Of a DNA stretch of 64,000 bases, positions 33,584 to 45,918 are shown piece by piece. The position numbers and the translations under genes are program-made. Within the stretch, counting starts at the first letter, position 1. Each line of letters begins with the position of its first letter. This stretch comes from Madurella fahalii (Eukaryota; Ascomycota; Sordariomycetes; Sordariales): the NCBI GenBank assembly GCA_029876055.1, contig CM056875.1:2418001-2482000 (forward strand). The letters are read 5' to 3'. Below the pieces are notes generated by a model. It had not been told where the DNA came from. It saw only the letters and a program-made list of their open reading frames with translations, and made no database searches.

Positions 33584-36500
33584 TTTTTTGGGCAGAGATT
33601 TGATGCCTATGATCCCTCGTGCAATGTCTGTAGAACCAGCACCAGTCAGTGCCGGAGGCCTAGACGCATGCCATGCAGGGTGAACAAATGAGGGAGGTAG
33701 AAAGGCGCATCACACCTGGCAATATCGAGATGCTCGAGCAGATATGTGCTCTGGCAGAGCGGAGAGCAGATGCTGGGGAGCTTTGCTCGGGGCGGGAAGG
33801 ATTAAAAGATACGGATTATGTGCACACACGTCAAGAATACTGTGCTTAGATTGAGCTTGATTAACGCCGTAGCCGAAAGCGTGGCTGATCTAGCTGTAGG
33901 GTATGAATGGGCAGTCGGAAAGTTGTCGCAAGGCTGCCCTTCCACCTCTGTGAGACTTTGGTCGTGCGGCAGCCTCGCAGAGGAGTGGGGCATTGAACAG
34001 CCCAGGGCCACTCAGCGCCCGACCGCGAATCGGCAGCCGTTCGAGCTACAATCGTGAATCAGTAAGATAATTGGGCCTTTCTTTGTCCTTTCTTTCCTCC
34101 TTTTTCTGTTCAAATTTTATGGTATATTACACTCATTCCCCGCACTATTTTTATATGAATCTGAAGTTGCGCGGATCTCCTGGCGCCAAACTCAGTTCTG
34201 TTTGGCACGTTTCTTGAAGCTTTCCTGCTCGCTTGAGACATGCGACGTGGGGTCAGCCTCTCTGGTCAAACTGGGCGATCCACATCTCCGGGTTCCGTCC
34301 CAACTTCGCGCTTCCAAGCACCGGGTTCCGTGTCGAAGGCGTCAAGTTCTTACTGTCGAAGGGTTAGTTACTGGCATTCTACTTCTGGCGGCAATGGAAC
34401 ACAGTTTTCTCCCCCAAGTAGGCTGCTCGACTTTTTGATAGCCGCACTCTCGTGCGAGTTAACAACTTTTGTCCGGCAGACAGACAAGACGCGTGGTGCT
34501 TCTGCGGGGTTCAAAAGATGTTGCTAACTTCAGTTTCGCATCTGTATCGCCAATGCGGTTGTGTGTTCACAGCTAATTGTCGTAGTACCCGACCATCTTT
34601 TGATGGCTGCCGGACTCGAGCTAGGAACGCTCGGCACGATACTCAGAACGCCGCTCTCCTCTTCAGTTTCAGGTTCATTACTGCGTAGTGTAACACAGTG
34701 TTAGCCAGTGCGTAATCCCATTCATTCGCCCAGCGGGACACTGTCCAGCGACTTCTCAGTTTCGGCCAATTGAACCGGCATCCCCTCGCAGGCTCCCCCG
34801 CCCCCAACCGCTCTCATCGGTTACCCTGGCGCCTCTGACGTAACTGTCCCCATCGATCTGCCACCTCCAATATGCCACGGACCTGCCTCGTTGGTATGTA
34901 TTCCGTGTCGCATCTTGACTTCCGATGCCTTCTCGCCGTCGCTCGCTGGAATCGACAGCCGCGTAAGCGCCTCATCTAGCCGCTCCTTGCATAGCCCTTC
35001 GGATGAATGCCCACTAGATCTCCGTAAAGTTTGGACACCTGTATTTTCCATCTTGAGGAGCCGTCTGTGGGGAAGTCAGGGTTCAAGTTTCCTCGCAGCG
35101 GTCAGCTTCCGAGATCCCGACACCCGAGACATTGCACGGGCAGACGACACTGGCTGAAGGAGCAGGCAAAAACAGGAGTCATCGAGTATTCCAATGGACT
35201 AACCGATGTACAAATATGTAGGTATGGAGCCAGCAGCGAATCGCCGCGTTCTGTGCTCCCTAGAGCAATCCGGGCGATATGTGGGGCGCAGGGGTAAATC
35301 GGGGACCAATTTCTGCTCTCCGACAAGACGGGACCATGATTTGCCATATCCTGCTCTCTCGGCCTGCCCAGAAATCCCATGCGGGAGCTTGAAAAATCCG
35401 ACATGCACGAGCAAGCATCGCCGAGCCATCCACCGCCTACCGCCTGCTGCCAGCAATGCCCCTCCGAACCGCGCCGCAGCGAAACTCTGTGGCATCGCCT
35501 GCCCCGTGCATCCGACACTAGGCATCACGGATTTTCAAGATATAGAAAGGAAGGCCCTGGTCCAGATTCCACAGACAGGAAATCCATGCCAAGGCAGTAT
35601 TGCCGCCGGACTCGATCCATGCTTCTCATTTAAAACTAAACAAAGAGTGCCGTTTACGACATCATACCACGATGAGGATCGATCAGGGACCACCCCGCGA
35701 GGGCAACATTTCCTCGGACTGCGAAGATCAAATCGACAGCGATCACGTGGTCAGTGAGGTGTAACTCGACTGCGACTGGCGGGAGGGCAGCAGACTTGTC
35801 GACAAGGGGAGAGAGCGCGCGACGGGAAATAGGGAAAATCGGGGCGGTACCGTGTGCTGTACGTTCCCAAAAATTCTTCGCTACGCAGGCCCCCCGTTTC
35901 GTCGATACCCACAGGCCGCCCCAAGACAAATGGATGATTACGACTCGGTCGTTCTGCGGCACGTAGGACATTGTCCATCTCCCCCGGCCTGACTTGGGAG
36001 GCGGGTTCGATGCGGGCCGCAGGCGCGCGGGGGTTCCATCCCTTGCCCGCTTTCACCTTGGGCGAGGGTAAGGGCAGGTAGCCTCGGCCGCGCGATACTC
36101 ACCTTTTTTTGCTACCCCAGTCCAACGTATGCCTTGACCGTTTTTTGCATAGCCATGTAAAAGATGTCGGCAATTACCGTAGAATTACCGCTCACAAGCG
36201 AGGTGGGTGACTTGTGCGGCGGACGCTTGGCTTTCGCGTCTCACCTTCACCTTGCCGCTCACACGGCGGGCGCATAACGTCATAGTCCCCCTTTTTAGGT
36301 CACTGGGGCGTTGCCAACTATCCCTCGAACCTACCAACTTTCTACTCCCACCCTCCCCCACCGCCTGCCCACCGACCGACACGCGCAACTCACGTTATCC
36401 ACCCGAGCCACTCAAACACACAGAGCCCGAAACCTCTTTCCAAGCCTGCCCTTTCTGCACGGTCTCGACGGACGACAAGTGCTCAATCTCGACAACCCCC

Positions 36501-36758
36501 CTACGAGACGACCGACGTTGCGCGTGTTCAGTCTAAGTGTCCCGGCGTGTTGGCGGTAGTAATCTTCCGTCCTCGCTCCCTTCTTCGTCTCTAGTCTAGC
36601 AGCCCTTTTTTGGGTCGTCTGCTCTTTTTTTTTTTTTTTCCCTTTTCGTCTTCCCATTTTGCCCCAGCCTTTGTGGTGGATGCGTGCCCGATTTCAGACC
36701 CGAGGCTGCGCGGCTGCCTGCAAACGACGTCACGGGGGACGACGGGCTCCGATGAGGA
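33584..36758. other. 3.2-kb divergent interval between ssl1 and the second histidine kinase
   Basis: No coding sequence is supported. The right end is the leader and promoter of the histidine kinase: a 15-17 base poly-T run sits near 36626-36642, ACGTCA half-sites at about 36274 and 36727, and an out-of-frame upstream ORF overlaps the kinase start. The rest contains only short, compositionally non-coding frames. Confidence 0.55.
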
Positions 36759-36898
36759 ATGCGGATTCGCGGTTGCGAATCATTAACGAATTCCGCCAAC
36801 AACTGTTCGTCATCAGGCCGGGCCAAAGCAACCGAGACGGAACCGGCAGACGGCGAACCACGCCTTGCCCATCCGCAGTCGAATTGGCCCATTGCTAA
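36680..36898 (+). other. Upstream ORF overlapping the histidine kinase start
   Basis: An ATG at 36680, with a second in-frame ATG at 36752, opens a 72-codon frame that passes out of frame through the annotated kinase ATG at 36759 and ends at 36898. Its sequence is Arg-rich and has no domain. If it lies in the mature transcript it would compete with translation from 36759. Confidence 0.35.
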
Positions 36899-39800
36899 CG
36901 ATGTGTTGGCTGTATCCGGGTCACCGTTGCTGACTGCAGAAGAACAAATGACGGGTGGCCTGGCGAGTACGGGGGGGCCACAGCCGTCACATGCCGTCGG
37001 CCCAGGTTCCCAAACGCCAGCAAGGAGATCCAACCCGTTCAAGGACGGCCAGGAATCAGACGGCATTCCGGCGACCGCGTCGCCAACCAGGGACTCGAGA
37101 CACGCACAGGGCGGCGAGACTCTCCGAACCGTGGCTGGGCTTTCATCTCCTGAGGCGAAGGATGGCAGGGGTAGGACCGAGAAGCTTGTCGAACCAGGTT
37201 TCAGGGATGCACAGCGGCAGCTGAACGAGTATCGTGAGAACTTGGCGCGCCAGATGGAAAGAAGAGAGATGCCAGTAAGAGGGGGACAACCGGCCATGCC
37301 CGGCGGGGCGAGGGTTTCCCCGATCGAGGAAGAAAACTCACCGTCGTCACAGCCACGGTCGTCCGAGTCGGAGCCGACAACGACCTCAGCCGAGTCCGGG
37401 TCCGGGTCTGGAAATACCGTCCGAGGGTCAGCCACACCCGGGTTGGCGGCCGGGACGCCTGCGTATCCGTTCCCGCGTATGGCATCTTCCGGTGTCTTGC
37501 CTATGGGTACTCACCGTCCGTTCACGACGCTCTCTCCTACTTGCCCGCCCGATGGGACTCGCCCTCCGGTTGAGACATCCAGGGGCCGCGACAGCATCGT
37601 GTCAACCCTTTCGACGCCTGCTTCGGTCATGACGTTCTTGCCGCCTGGCTGCTCCCATTCCGTGGAGGACCAGCGTAGTGATTATCCAAGCCCCAACCTC
37701 TATGACTTGACACTCATGCTTTCGGCCGAGCCAGGACTTGATGCTTGGTGGCACACCGTCGTTCAGATCATGGTCGAGGTGTACAAGGCCGAGAGAGTCA
37801 CCCTTTCGATTCCTGCTGACTCGACAGACATCGAGAACGTGCCCTGGGGTCAGAAAGCCACGTACAACGCTCATCGCGAGGACGACTTGAGTCTCGGCTA
37901 TCTAGCGAGAGGGTCGAGTCTCATCCCGAGCAGCATTGACGACATTTCCGACGGCCTCTCTCATGCTGGAGAGCTACCGAAGCCGTCCCCACTACGTCCC
38001 GGGTTGCTTAGTAGGCATTCGTTCACGTCATACGAAGACAAAATGGAGAGACGGACTGCTACAACTGAGCGGACAACACCTTCTCTACGCCGGCCTCATC
38101 TTCTGTCCAGGAGTAAATCCAGTCACCCGGCCACTACACTCGATGTCGATGCCGCTAATGAGGACGATTATGACAACGCCACCAGTCTAAATCGACAGGC
38201 ACTGGAGCAGCACAATGCGCTGGCGGAGCAGCAGGACATTCCAAGCTGGGAGGCTCCGTTCACCGCCCCGAGAGAAGGACATGGAAAGGTGCTGAATGTG
38301 CTGCAAGCGCTCGACTACGAAGCTGACCCGCTGATCGACCACAACGGCGTTCTGCGGATATTGGAGCGCGGCCGAGTGGTCGCTCTAACTAGGACTTACC
38401 CGTACCTCGGTCAGACATCGGCCCAGAGCAAGTCTTCCGACACGAGGCCGGCCGCCCCCGGGACAAAGTCGCCCGAGGGCGTCCGAAAGCGGTTGAGGAA
38501 GCCGCGGTCGGATTCGCTGTCGAAGCTCTCCTCAATACTCGGCAGTGCCTCTTTCACCCCAGCTGCTCATCGAGTTCCCAAGGGCCAAGCACCGGACAAG
38601 AAGTCGGCAGCAATCGCATCCCGGATGGACGACGAGACGCCGAAGCCGCGCACCCCTAGATACGAGGAGTACGAGCAGGCGCCCCCGTCGCCTTGGTCAC
38701 AGTCGCCAGCGCCTTCTCCCGCCGTGCGCGCCGACGCCAACGAGAACCCCTTCTTTACTGATGCCATGGTGGATGAAGAGTCGTTCAATCCGTCATCCGT
38801 CCCCCAGGATTACTCGGCCATGAGGCCTCCCGAGGCCATCGGTGTCGATAATTCCTGGACTGTACTGCATATTCCCCTGACGCACATACTCTTGTCGAAA
38901 CCTAATCCATTCTTCAAGCTCGATCCGTCTCTTATGGAGCAGAAGATCTCGGCACGGGGCAAGGGTGGCGACACTTTCGCTGCCACGAATCCTTCCCCGG
39001 AACGCCCTGGCAAGGAAAAGCACGCACCGATTGCAATCATATCAATCCTCAGCCCCATCATTCCGTATCCCTCCACTCTTCGCCGCTCCTTGGAGCACCT
39101 CGCTCCCCATCTCGCCACCTCCTTCTCTCTCTGCCGCCACTACACTAACCTAGAGACCGAGTTGAACGGATTGCAGAAGCGGAGACCGCAGACGGCAGGC
39201 TTCGGCGCTCTGGGCCCTGATGGACGGCCATTGGCTGATCCTGCTGCGCTCGCTTCGTTGGCATCCTTACCTACCGAAGGCGTCGCATCCAGAGATTCTC
39301 TTGCTGGTAGCATGACCAGCCCCAGCGATATTTCTGGTCCGTCTCGCAGCGCTGTTGGCTCTCCGAGCGGAACACCGGGTTGGGAACCAGCATCACTCGG
39401 GTTGGTCATGGACAAGCGGGCAACTACCAGCCCGGCCTTCGTGAGTGGTGACAGCTACTTCAGTTCCGTGCCAAAGGGTGGGCCAGGCAACGGCGGGCAG
39501 CGGGCGAGAAGAAACTCGCGGGAGATGCCAGTTACCGAGAAGAGGTCATCTCTGCGCCTGTCAGCGGGGAAGGCACAGCTGCAAGATTCGGCGTCTGCCA
39601 GCCCAACTGTCGCCGAGCCCCAAAATAGTATCGACGTCGTCAGTTGGGAATCAGAAGAGCACCCTCCTCTCAGTGGCCAGCAGAGACAGCCTGGTCCGAA
39701 AGGACGAAAAGATCAGACAGCTGGCGAGAACGGTGGTGGTGCTTCGGCGAACCTGTCCCTCGAGAGCAAGGAGCTAAGAAAACCAACCAGTTTGTCCGCC

Positions 39801-42800
39801 TCAGCACAGCACCGCCATACCCAGCTGCACTCGTACGGCGCAGATTTTGCTTCCACGTTTCAGTCTCTTCCACCAAGTTCGATCATTGGCAGAGGAGTTT
39901 CTCAGCCTCCGGTGCCTTCGAGAACAGGATCGATTGCCCAGTCTGAGATGACCCCGCCATCCGACAGACTCAAAGGACTCATTCTCGATTCGCTGCCCGC
40001 TCACGTCTTCGTCGCTCTGCCTCAAACTGGCGAAATAGTGTGGGTCAACAGCCGATTCCTCACATATCGAGGACAAACCTCGGGGGACCTAGCAGCCGAC
40101 CCCTGGGGCAGCATCCATGCCGATGACAGAGAAGAGTATCTCCGCGCGTGGAGCCTATCCGTCAGGACGGGCGAGCAGTTCTCGAGGACGGTGCGCATCA
40201 GACGGTTCGATGGGGCGTATAGGTGGTTCTATGCACGAGCGGTCGCCTCTAAGGACAAGAGAGGCGTCATCCTACAGTTCCTCGGCTCGTACATGGACAT
40301 CCATGACCAGCACATCGCAGAGCTCAGGGCGGCACGGCAGGAGGAGATTGAGGCGTCCGAGGCCAAGCATCGCCTGCTCGCCAACTTGATACCGCAGATC
40401 ATCTTCACGGCTACTGAGGATGAGGGTATCACGTTTGCAAACGAGCAGTGGCTGTCTTACACGGGTCAGAGCTTCAATGGTGCTTTAGGGCTTGGCTTCA
40501 TGGACTATGTGCACCCAGATGACCTAGCAAAATGTCGGGTCCCTGTTGTTGATCGTCCGCCCAGCCCTAGTCAAGAGGGAGGCCCGGGAGGTCACAGATA
40601 CTCGCTTTCGGTCGACAACACCGCTGATTCCCAGGCTTCAAGGCCCTCGAGCGTCGTCAATGGCAACATCCGGGGCCCTCAGGGCGTGCTCTCGCGAAAT
40701 AACAGCTCGAGCTCCAGCAGCGGTAGCGGCAGCGGCAATGGCTCCACGTATGATCTGTCTACTGCGAATCTCACGGAGCTCGCTAGGAAGGGAGTGATAA
40801 AGGTCTCGACAGATAGCAGTGGGCGACTCTCGTACACTACCGAGATACGGCTGCGCTCCAAGAGCGGTGAGTATCGATGGCACCTTGTCCGGTGCGTCGA
40901 GATCGACAACGTCGACTTCGGCAATGGCGCGAGTTCGTACTTCGGATCGGCTACCGACATCAACGACCTGAAGCTCCTCGAGACCAAGTTGAAAGAGGCG
41001 ATGGACTCCAAAGGTCGCTTCCTCAGCAACATGTCGCATGAGATCCGGACGCCGCTCATCGGCATCTCTGGCATGGTTAGCTTCTTGCAGGACACCACGC
41101 TTAACGAAGAGCAGCGAGACTACACAAACACGATCCAGACCAGCGCCAACAGCCTGCTCATGATTATCAACGACATTCTCGACCTGTCCAAAGTTGACGC
41201 CGGCATGATGAAATTGAGCCATGAGTGGTTCCACACACGCTCTCTCATCGAGGATGTGAATGAGCTCGTATCCACCATGGCTATCGCAAAACGCCTCGAG
41301 CTCAACTACATGGTGGAGGAAGACGTCCCAGCGTGGGTCAAGGGAGACAGAGTACGGATCCGCCAGGTCTTGCTCAATGTCATCGGCAACGCCATCAAAT
41401 TCACGAGCCAGGGCGAGGTGTTCAGCCGATGCAAAGTCATAATTCCCGGAGACGTCGAGCTCAAGCCAAACGAGATCATGCTTGAGTTCTCCATCATCGA
41501 TACGGGCAGGGGCTTTACCAAGGAGGAAGCCGAGCTAATCTTCAAACCATTCAGCCAAATCGACGGAAGCAGTACCCGACAGCACGGCGGAAGCGGGCTC
41601 GGCTTGGTCATCTCGCGCCAGTTGGTCGAGCTCCATGGAGGCAAGATGGAAGGGACCGCCGTCCCGGGCAAAGGGTCGACCTTCACTTTCACGGCCAAAT
41701 TCGGGCTACCCACCGAGTATGACAGTCCCAGCACATTGGCGGCTCCTCAGCCGACACCAGGGCCGATGCAAACACCGCTTACCGCCCCGGAGTCCCCTTC
41801 GGTTACGACGTTACACGCGGCGCCTTCCGAGTCCCCCACGTACGCGGATCATCAGGTGAGCTCACCAGCTGCCGTTTCTAGCGGCAGTTCAGAGTTATCG
41901 GCGTCCTCGGGGCGCACACGGCAGACGGACCGATCATCTATGTCGTCTGTCAACGCCGGGCTCGTCCGGTTCAGCCAGGCAGCTCGTGCAAGCGGGCAGG
42001 ACCTCTCGCAGATGAAGTTGGGAGTGCCGTCCCACAGAGCCTCTCCCGTGACGTCGCCCACCGCAGCAACGATGATGACGACAGCAAACAGCGACGAGTC
42101 CCGGCCCCACCTCCACCTGCCAATGTACTCGATCCTTATCATCTGCCCGCAAACCCACAGTCGCGAGGCAACAACGAAGCACATCGAGATGACCATCCCC
42201 AAGGACACCCCGCACCAAATCACGGCCGTCGCGTCGGTACAAGAAGCGAATGCCTTCCTCGGCGGCGAGGATTCGGTCCGCTTCACGCACATCGTCGTCA
42301 ACCTCCCCTCGCCCGAAGAGATCATCAGCCTCGTGGACAAGATGATGGGCTCCTCCAGCGGGAGCACGGTCGGCAAGACGACGACGATGCTCATCCTCTC
42401 AGATTCGGTCCAGCGCCAGGCGCTCTCGAAGCTGGTGACGGGCACGAAGTACGAGGATATCTTGTCCGAGAACAATGTCACGTACATCTACAAGCCTGTC
42501 AAGCCCTCGCGGTTCGCCGTCATCTTCGACCCGGCCAAGGAGCGCGACCTGAGCATCGACCATAACCGATCCACGGCGCAAAGGATGGTCGAGGACCAGC
42601 GGCAGTGCTATATCGACATGGAGAGGCGCATGGGCGGCAAGGGGTACAAGGTTTTGTTGGTCGAGGATAACCCGGTCAACCAGAAGGTGCTGCAGAAGTA
42701 TCTGAAGAGGGTCGGAGTCGCGGTGGAGTTGGCGGCGGATGGTGTCGAATGTACGGATATGGTATTTGAGAGGGGGTGGGGCTATTATTCGCTGATTCTG

Positions 42801-43110
42801 GTAGGTCTCCTTTCGTCCTTTTGTTTTTCGTCTTGTCTCCTCTCCTCGTCAACGACGGTAAACATGCTAACGGGGAATAATAAAAACAAAGTGTGACCTT
42901 CACATGCCGCGCAAGGACGGGTACCAGGCCTGTCGGGAAGTCAGGGCGTGGGAGGCGCAGGGCGGGTTCGGGTCCATGCCGATCATTGCGCTGTCGGCAA
43001 ATGTCATGTCAGACGTGCAAGAGAAGTGCGTCGAGGCAGGGTTTAATGACTACATCACTAAGCCGGTCGACTTTATCGACCTGAGCAGGGCGCTGTCAAA
43101 GTTTTTTTGA
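36759..43110 (+). CDS. Hybrid histidine kinase with two PAS domains, a pseudo-receiver and a receiver
   Basis: Two exons (36759-42800 and 42892-43110) give 2086 residues. The intron splits the receiver just before CDLHMP and has a TGCTAAC branch. A long disordered N terminus (about 1-310, Ser/Pro/Gly-rich) precedes a short GAF-like segment (about 310-400) and more low-complexity sequence. PAS 1 spans about 1070-1190 and PAS 2 about 1204-1404, the latter interrupted by a Ser/Gly/Asn-rich insert. HisKA carries His1427 in SHEIRTPL; HATPase_c has VIGNAIKF, DTGRGF and GGSGLGL (about 1530-1615). A degenerate receiver (about 1785-1930) has Asn1848 where Asp is expected, and the true C-terminal receiver has Asp2016. 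The kinase feeds the Ypd1 phosphorelay. The stimulus is unknown and I do not assign a fungal HHK group. The start is uncertain: Met64 at 36948 is an alternative that avoids the overlapping upstream ORF. Confidence 0.93.
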
Positions 43111-44269
43111 TGACGACGGCGTGCCATTGGGAGGATTGACACAAAATATATGGATATGATTATAAGTATATACTTGTTTTGCAACACCGCGTTTTGAGGC
43201 CGGTAAGCGGTTGGATTACTGGTGGATTGGGGGGAGGGGGGGGGTTCTGTACTCGACTGGTTTGACTGAGCCGAACAGAATGGGTGTGGTATTTGTTTTG
43301 GCATGGTTTTCATGAATGAACTTTTTCCTTTCTTTTTTCTTTTTTTTCTTCTGTTTTTAATAAAAAACCCTTCCGTTTCTCTTTTCCTTTCTCTTTTCCT
43401 TTCTCTTTTCCCTTCTCTTTCCCTGTTCGTATTGGGGGTAATGGGTTAGTTTGTTTCCCGTTGCCTCGCATTGTAGGCGTCTTTATCGTTTCTGTTTTCA
43501 CTCTGCTCCGGTTTTGATTCTAGGAAACATCACGACTCTTTCTATTATACTGTGTTGGGAGCATCGGGCATTAAGGGCCAATAGCGTGGTATACCAGAGA
43601 TGAACTGGAGATGGTTGGGGGAAAGGAGGGGGAAAGGTATGAAGAAAAGGAAGAGTAGGTGGGTTATTTTTCCTTCGTTTTAATCATTAGTGCACGTACC
43701 CAGTACACCGGGTGATGATGGATAGATAGAATTAAACAGAGGGTCAGTTGAACGTTGATATTGCATTGGAGTTTGGCGCAGACACGTACACGCGCAGGCG
43801 GAGAGGTCTTGATTGTGCTGGTGCTGACGACAAGCTATGTTTAAGAATATAGGCCATCCAGCCGAAATGTTGGCCAGACGGCATCGTATCGCATCAAGGA
43901 GTTGATTACTTGCTACACGGGGGGGATTCTCGCACAATGTTCTGCCGTTGAGCCCTCTTTAGAACTGGTATGGTGAAGCAGATGCGGGTGAAATAGAGGG
44001 AGATCTGACAACTGGCTAGGTCTTGGTATAAACTTCTTTATATGCACTTTCTCAGGCTCATCCGAGACGAACCTCCAAAGCAATCTTAACCTTCTACAAC
44101 AGCGGACACACTCTATTACCACTTGCCTTGTTTCCACAACTGTGATCCCCTGCCGTCACCACCAAATCAAGGCACTTTCATCATCACTCATTACGTCCCG
44201 CTAAATCCCTGACCAAACCATCATTGACGGAGGCTCTGTTTTTACCAAACTAATCCGCTGAGAACTACA
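43111..44269. other. Convergent 3' interval between histidine kinase and get2
   Basis: No gene is supported. The first 320 bp contain long pyrimidine tracts, including CTTTTCCTTT-type repeats. The rest is unremarkable intergenic sequence. Confidence 0.6.
43320..43424. repeat. Pyrimidine-rich tract with CTTTTCCTTT repeats
   Basis: Nearly all plus-strand bases at 43320-43352 and 43371-43424 are C or T, with repeated CTTTTCCTTT units in the second block. The tract begins about 210 bp after the histidine kinase stop, so it may lie in or just beyond the 3' UTR. Confidence 0.85.
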
Positions 44270-45383
44270 TCAACCCCTCCACCAAGCCGCCGCGCCAAGC
44301 ACAAACACACAAACCAACACGTCCCCCTTGACCGTCCCAAACACCTCCCCGTACCGCATCGCCATTTCCACCTTGCTCTGCACCGCGGGCGGTAAGAAGC
44401 CCACCAACATGCCCAGCAGCCCGGGGCCCGCGCTGCCCCCGAGCCGGCTCCGTCCGCGGTCGACAAACCACCGCGTAGTCAGCAAGACCGCTTCGGCGGT
44501 GGCGAAGGCCCAGAAGAAGTTACTGGTGGTGTCCTGGCGCGCCGCCAGCGCCTCTCTCTCCTCGGCCGACCCGGCCGCGGCGGCGGCCGCGCGGTCCCGC
44601 TCCAGCTTGGTCCCCGCGAACGGGGTGAAGAGGGCAATGTACAGCCCGAGGGAGAGGGCGATGGCCGTGTGGAGGAGGCGCCAGAGCGAGGAGGAGCGGT
44701 TGGGGAGGAGCTGTGGGTCTTCTTGCTGTTGTTGTTGTTGTGGATTTTGGGCCCCGCCGGGAGGAGGCGGGAAGGGCATGTTCATGTTCGCGCTCATGTT
44801 TATGAAGGGGTTGGCGTTGCCCGCTCCGCCGGGGCCGCCGCCGAGCATCTGCATCATCATGCGCAGCATCGGGTCGTCTTCCATTCCGGGGGGCATGTTC
44901 GGCATGCCCGGGGCTGAGGGAGGCTGGTCGAGGCCGAGCATCATCTGCCGGAGCTGCGAGTCGGATATGTTGGGGCCGGCGGTGGTGTCGCTGGCGGGTG
45001 GTGGCGGTACCCGCGCCGTCGTCTGCGGCTGGTAGAAGTGCTGCGAGATGTCGACTTCGTCGGGATCGGCGTGTTGGCGCGGCGATGTCGCAGGTGCTGC
45101 TGGGGCCGCGTTGGATGGGGCATCTGTCGGCGCTGCCGGTGCTGAGGCAGCTGCTGGCGCGGGGTCTGGTGAACGAGAGGATGGTTAGCTGTCGGTCGGT
45201 TGCTCGACATGGTACACGAGGTAAGGACAAACCCCGCTGGACGCCTCCTCCCAGGCCGGTAATCGTCTTCAACCTCGACTCGGCGCCGGCCTTGATCTTG
45301 GCCTCGCGGCGAGCCTTGCGCAGACGGGCCTGCTCAGCCGCGCGCGTAGAGGCAGCTTCCTCCTCGGGTGTGAGCGTCGTCAT
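44270..45383 (-). CDS. get2: GET complex receptor subunit Get2
   Basis: Two exons (45383-45233 and 45165-44270) total 1047 nt and give 348 residues. Get2 with Get1 forms the ER receptor that takes tail-anchored proteins from the Get3 ATPase. The N terminus has a basic cluster (RLRKARREAKIK, about 20-31), as in the Get3-binding segment of the family. A Pro/Ala/Gly/Met-rich cytosolic linker follows, with a short poly-Gln run. Three hydrophobic segments lie at about 211-231, 266-284 and 332-347, the expected topology with a very short tail after the third. The intron has a weak GTTTGT donor but a good CAGCTAACC branch and CACCAG acceptor; its removal links the basic N terminus to the rest in frame. 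The gene lies downstream of, and in the same direction as, sec31. Confidence 0.85.
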
Positions 45384-45918
45384 CCTGTGGTTGTCTGTGG
45401 CCGATCCGATTTTCTCTGGACGTTTAGTCGAGCTTGAGGTTTCTGGATGACTGGTTTTGGCGCGAGATGGCGATTGCGAGATAAGAAGAGGTGATTGTGA
45501 CGTACGAGCGCGCTCAGTGGGCGACGTGGTTGATGATGTGGTGTGGAGGCTGATGAGTTGTCTCGCCCAAATTCCTTATCTTATCGGAGCTATAGCCTTG
45601 CCCCTGCCCAGGGTCAGGGTACAGTTACGGGCAGTACTGTACCAAAGGAAAAAAAATAAAGGGGTCAAATGCACACTCAACGACAACTCAGCAGCCAAGG
45701 ACGATGATCGAACAGAATAGCGCCACATAATCCATGGGGCATCGGGAGCTGAACCTTTACGGCCGGTAACAGCTTCAAACCGCCAAAATGCACACTAAAA
45801 ATCTACCTCATCGCATTTTCTCTTCTCACTCTGCCTGCATCCTACTGTGCTACCGGAAACTCGATCCAACACACAAACCCCACGTTCCGCACTGTTCCAC
45901 TATCATGCTCAAACTACA
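45384..45918. other. Intergenic between sec31 3' end and get2 start
   Basis: No coding sequence. This 535-bp stretch holds the get2 promoter and the sec31 terminator region. An A-rich run lies at about 45648-45660. Confidence 0.55.

Noticed and set aside
36596..37435. A 279-codon minus-strand frame at the start of the second histidine kinase
   Set aside because: Antisense shadow of the Ser/Pro-rich kinase N terminus, without recognisable domains.
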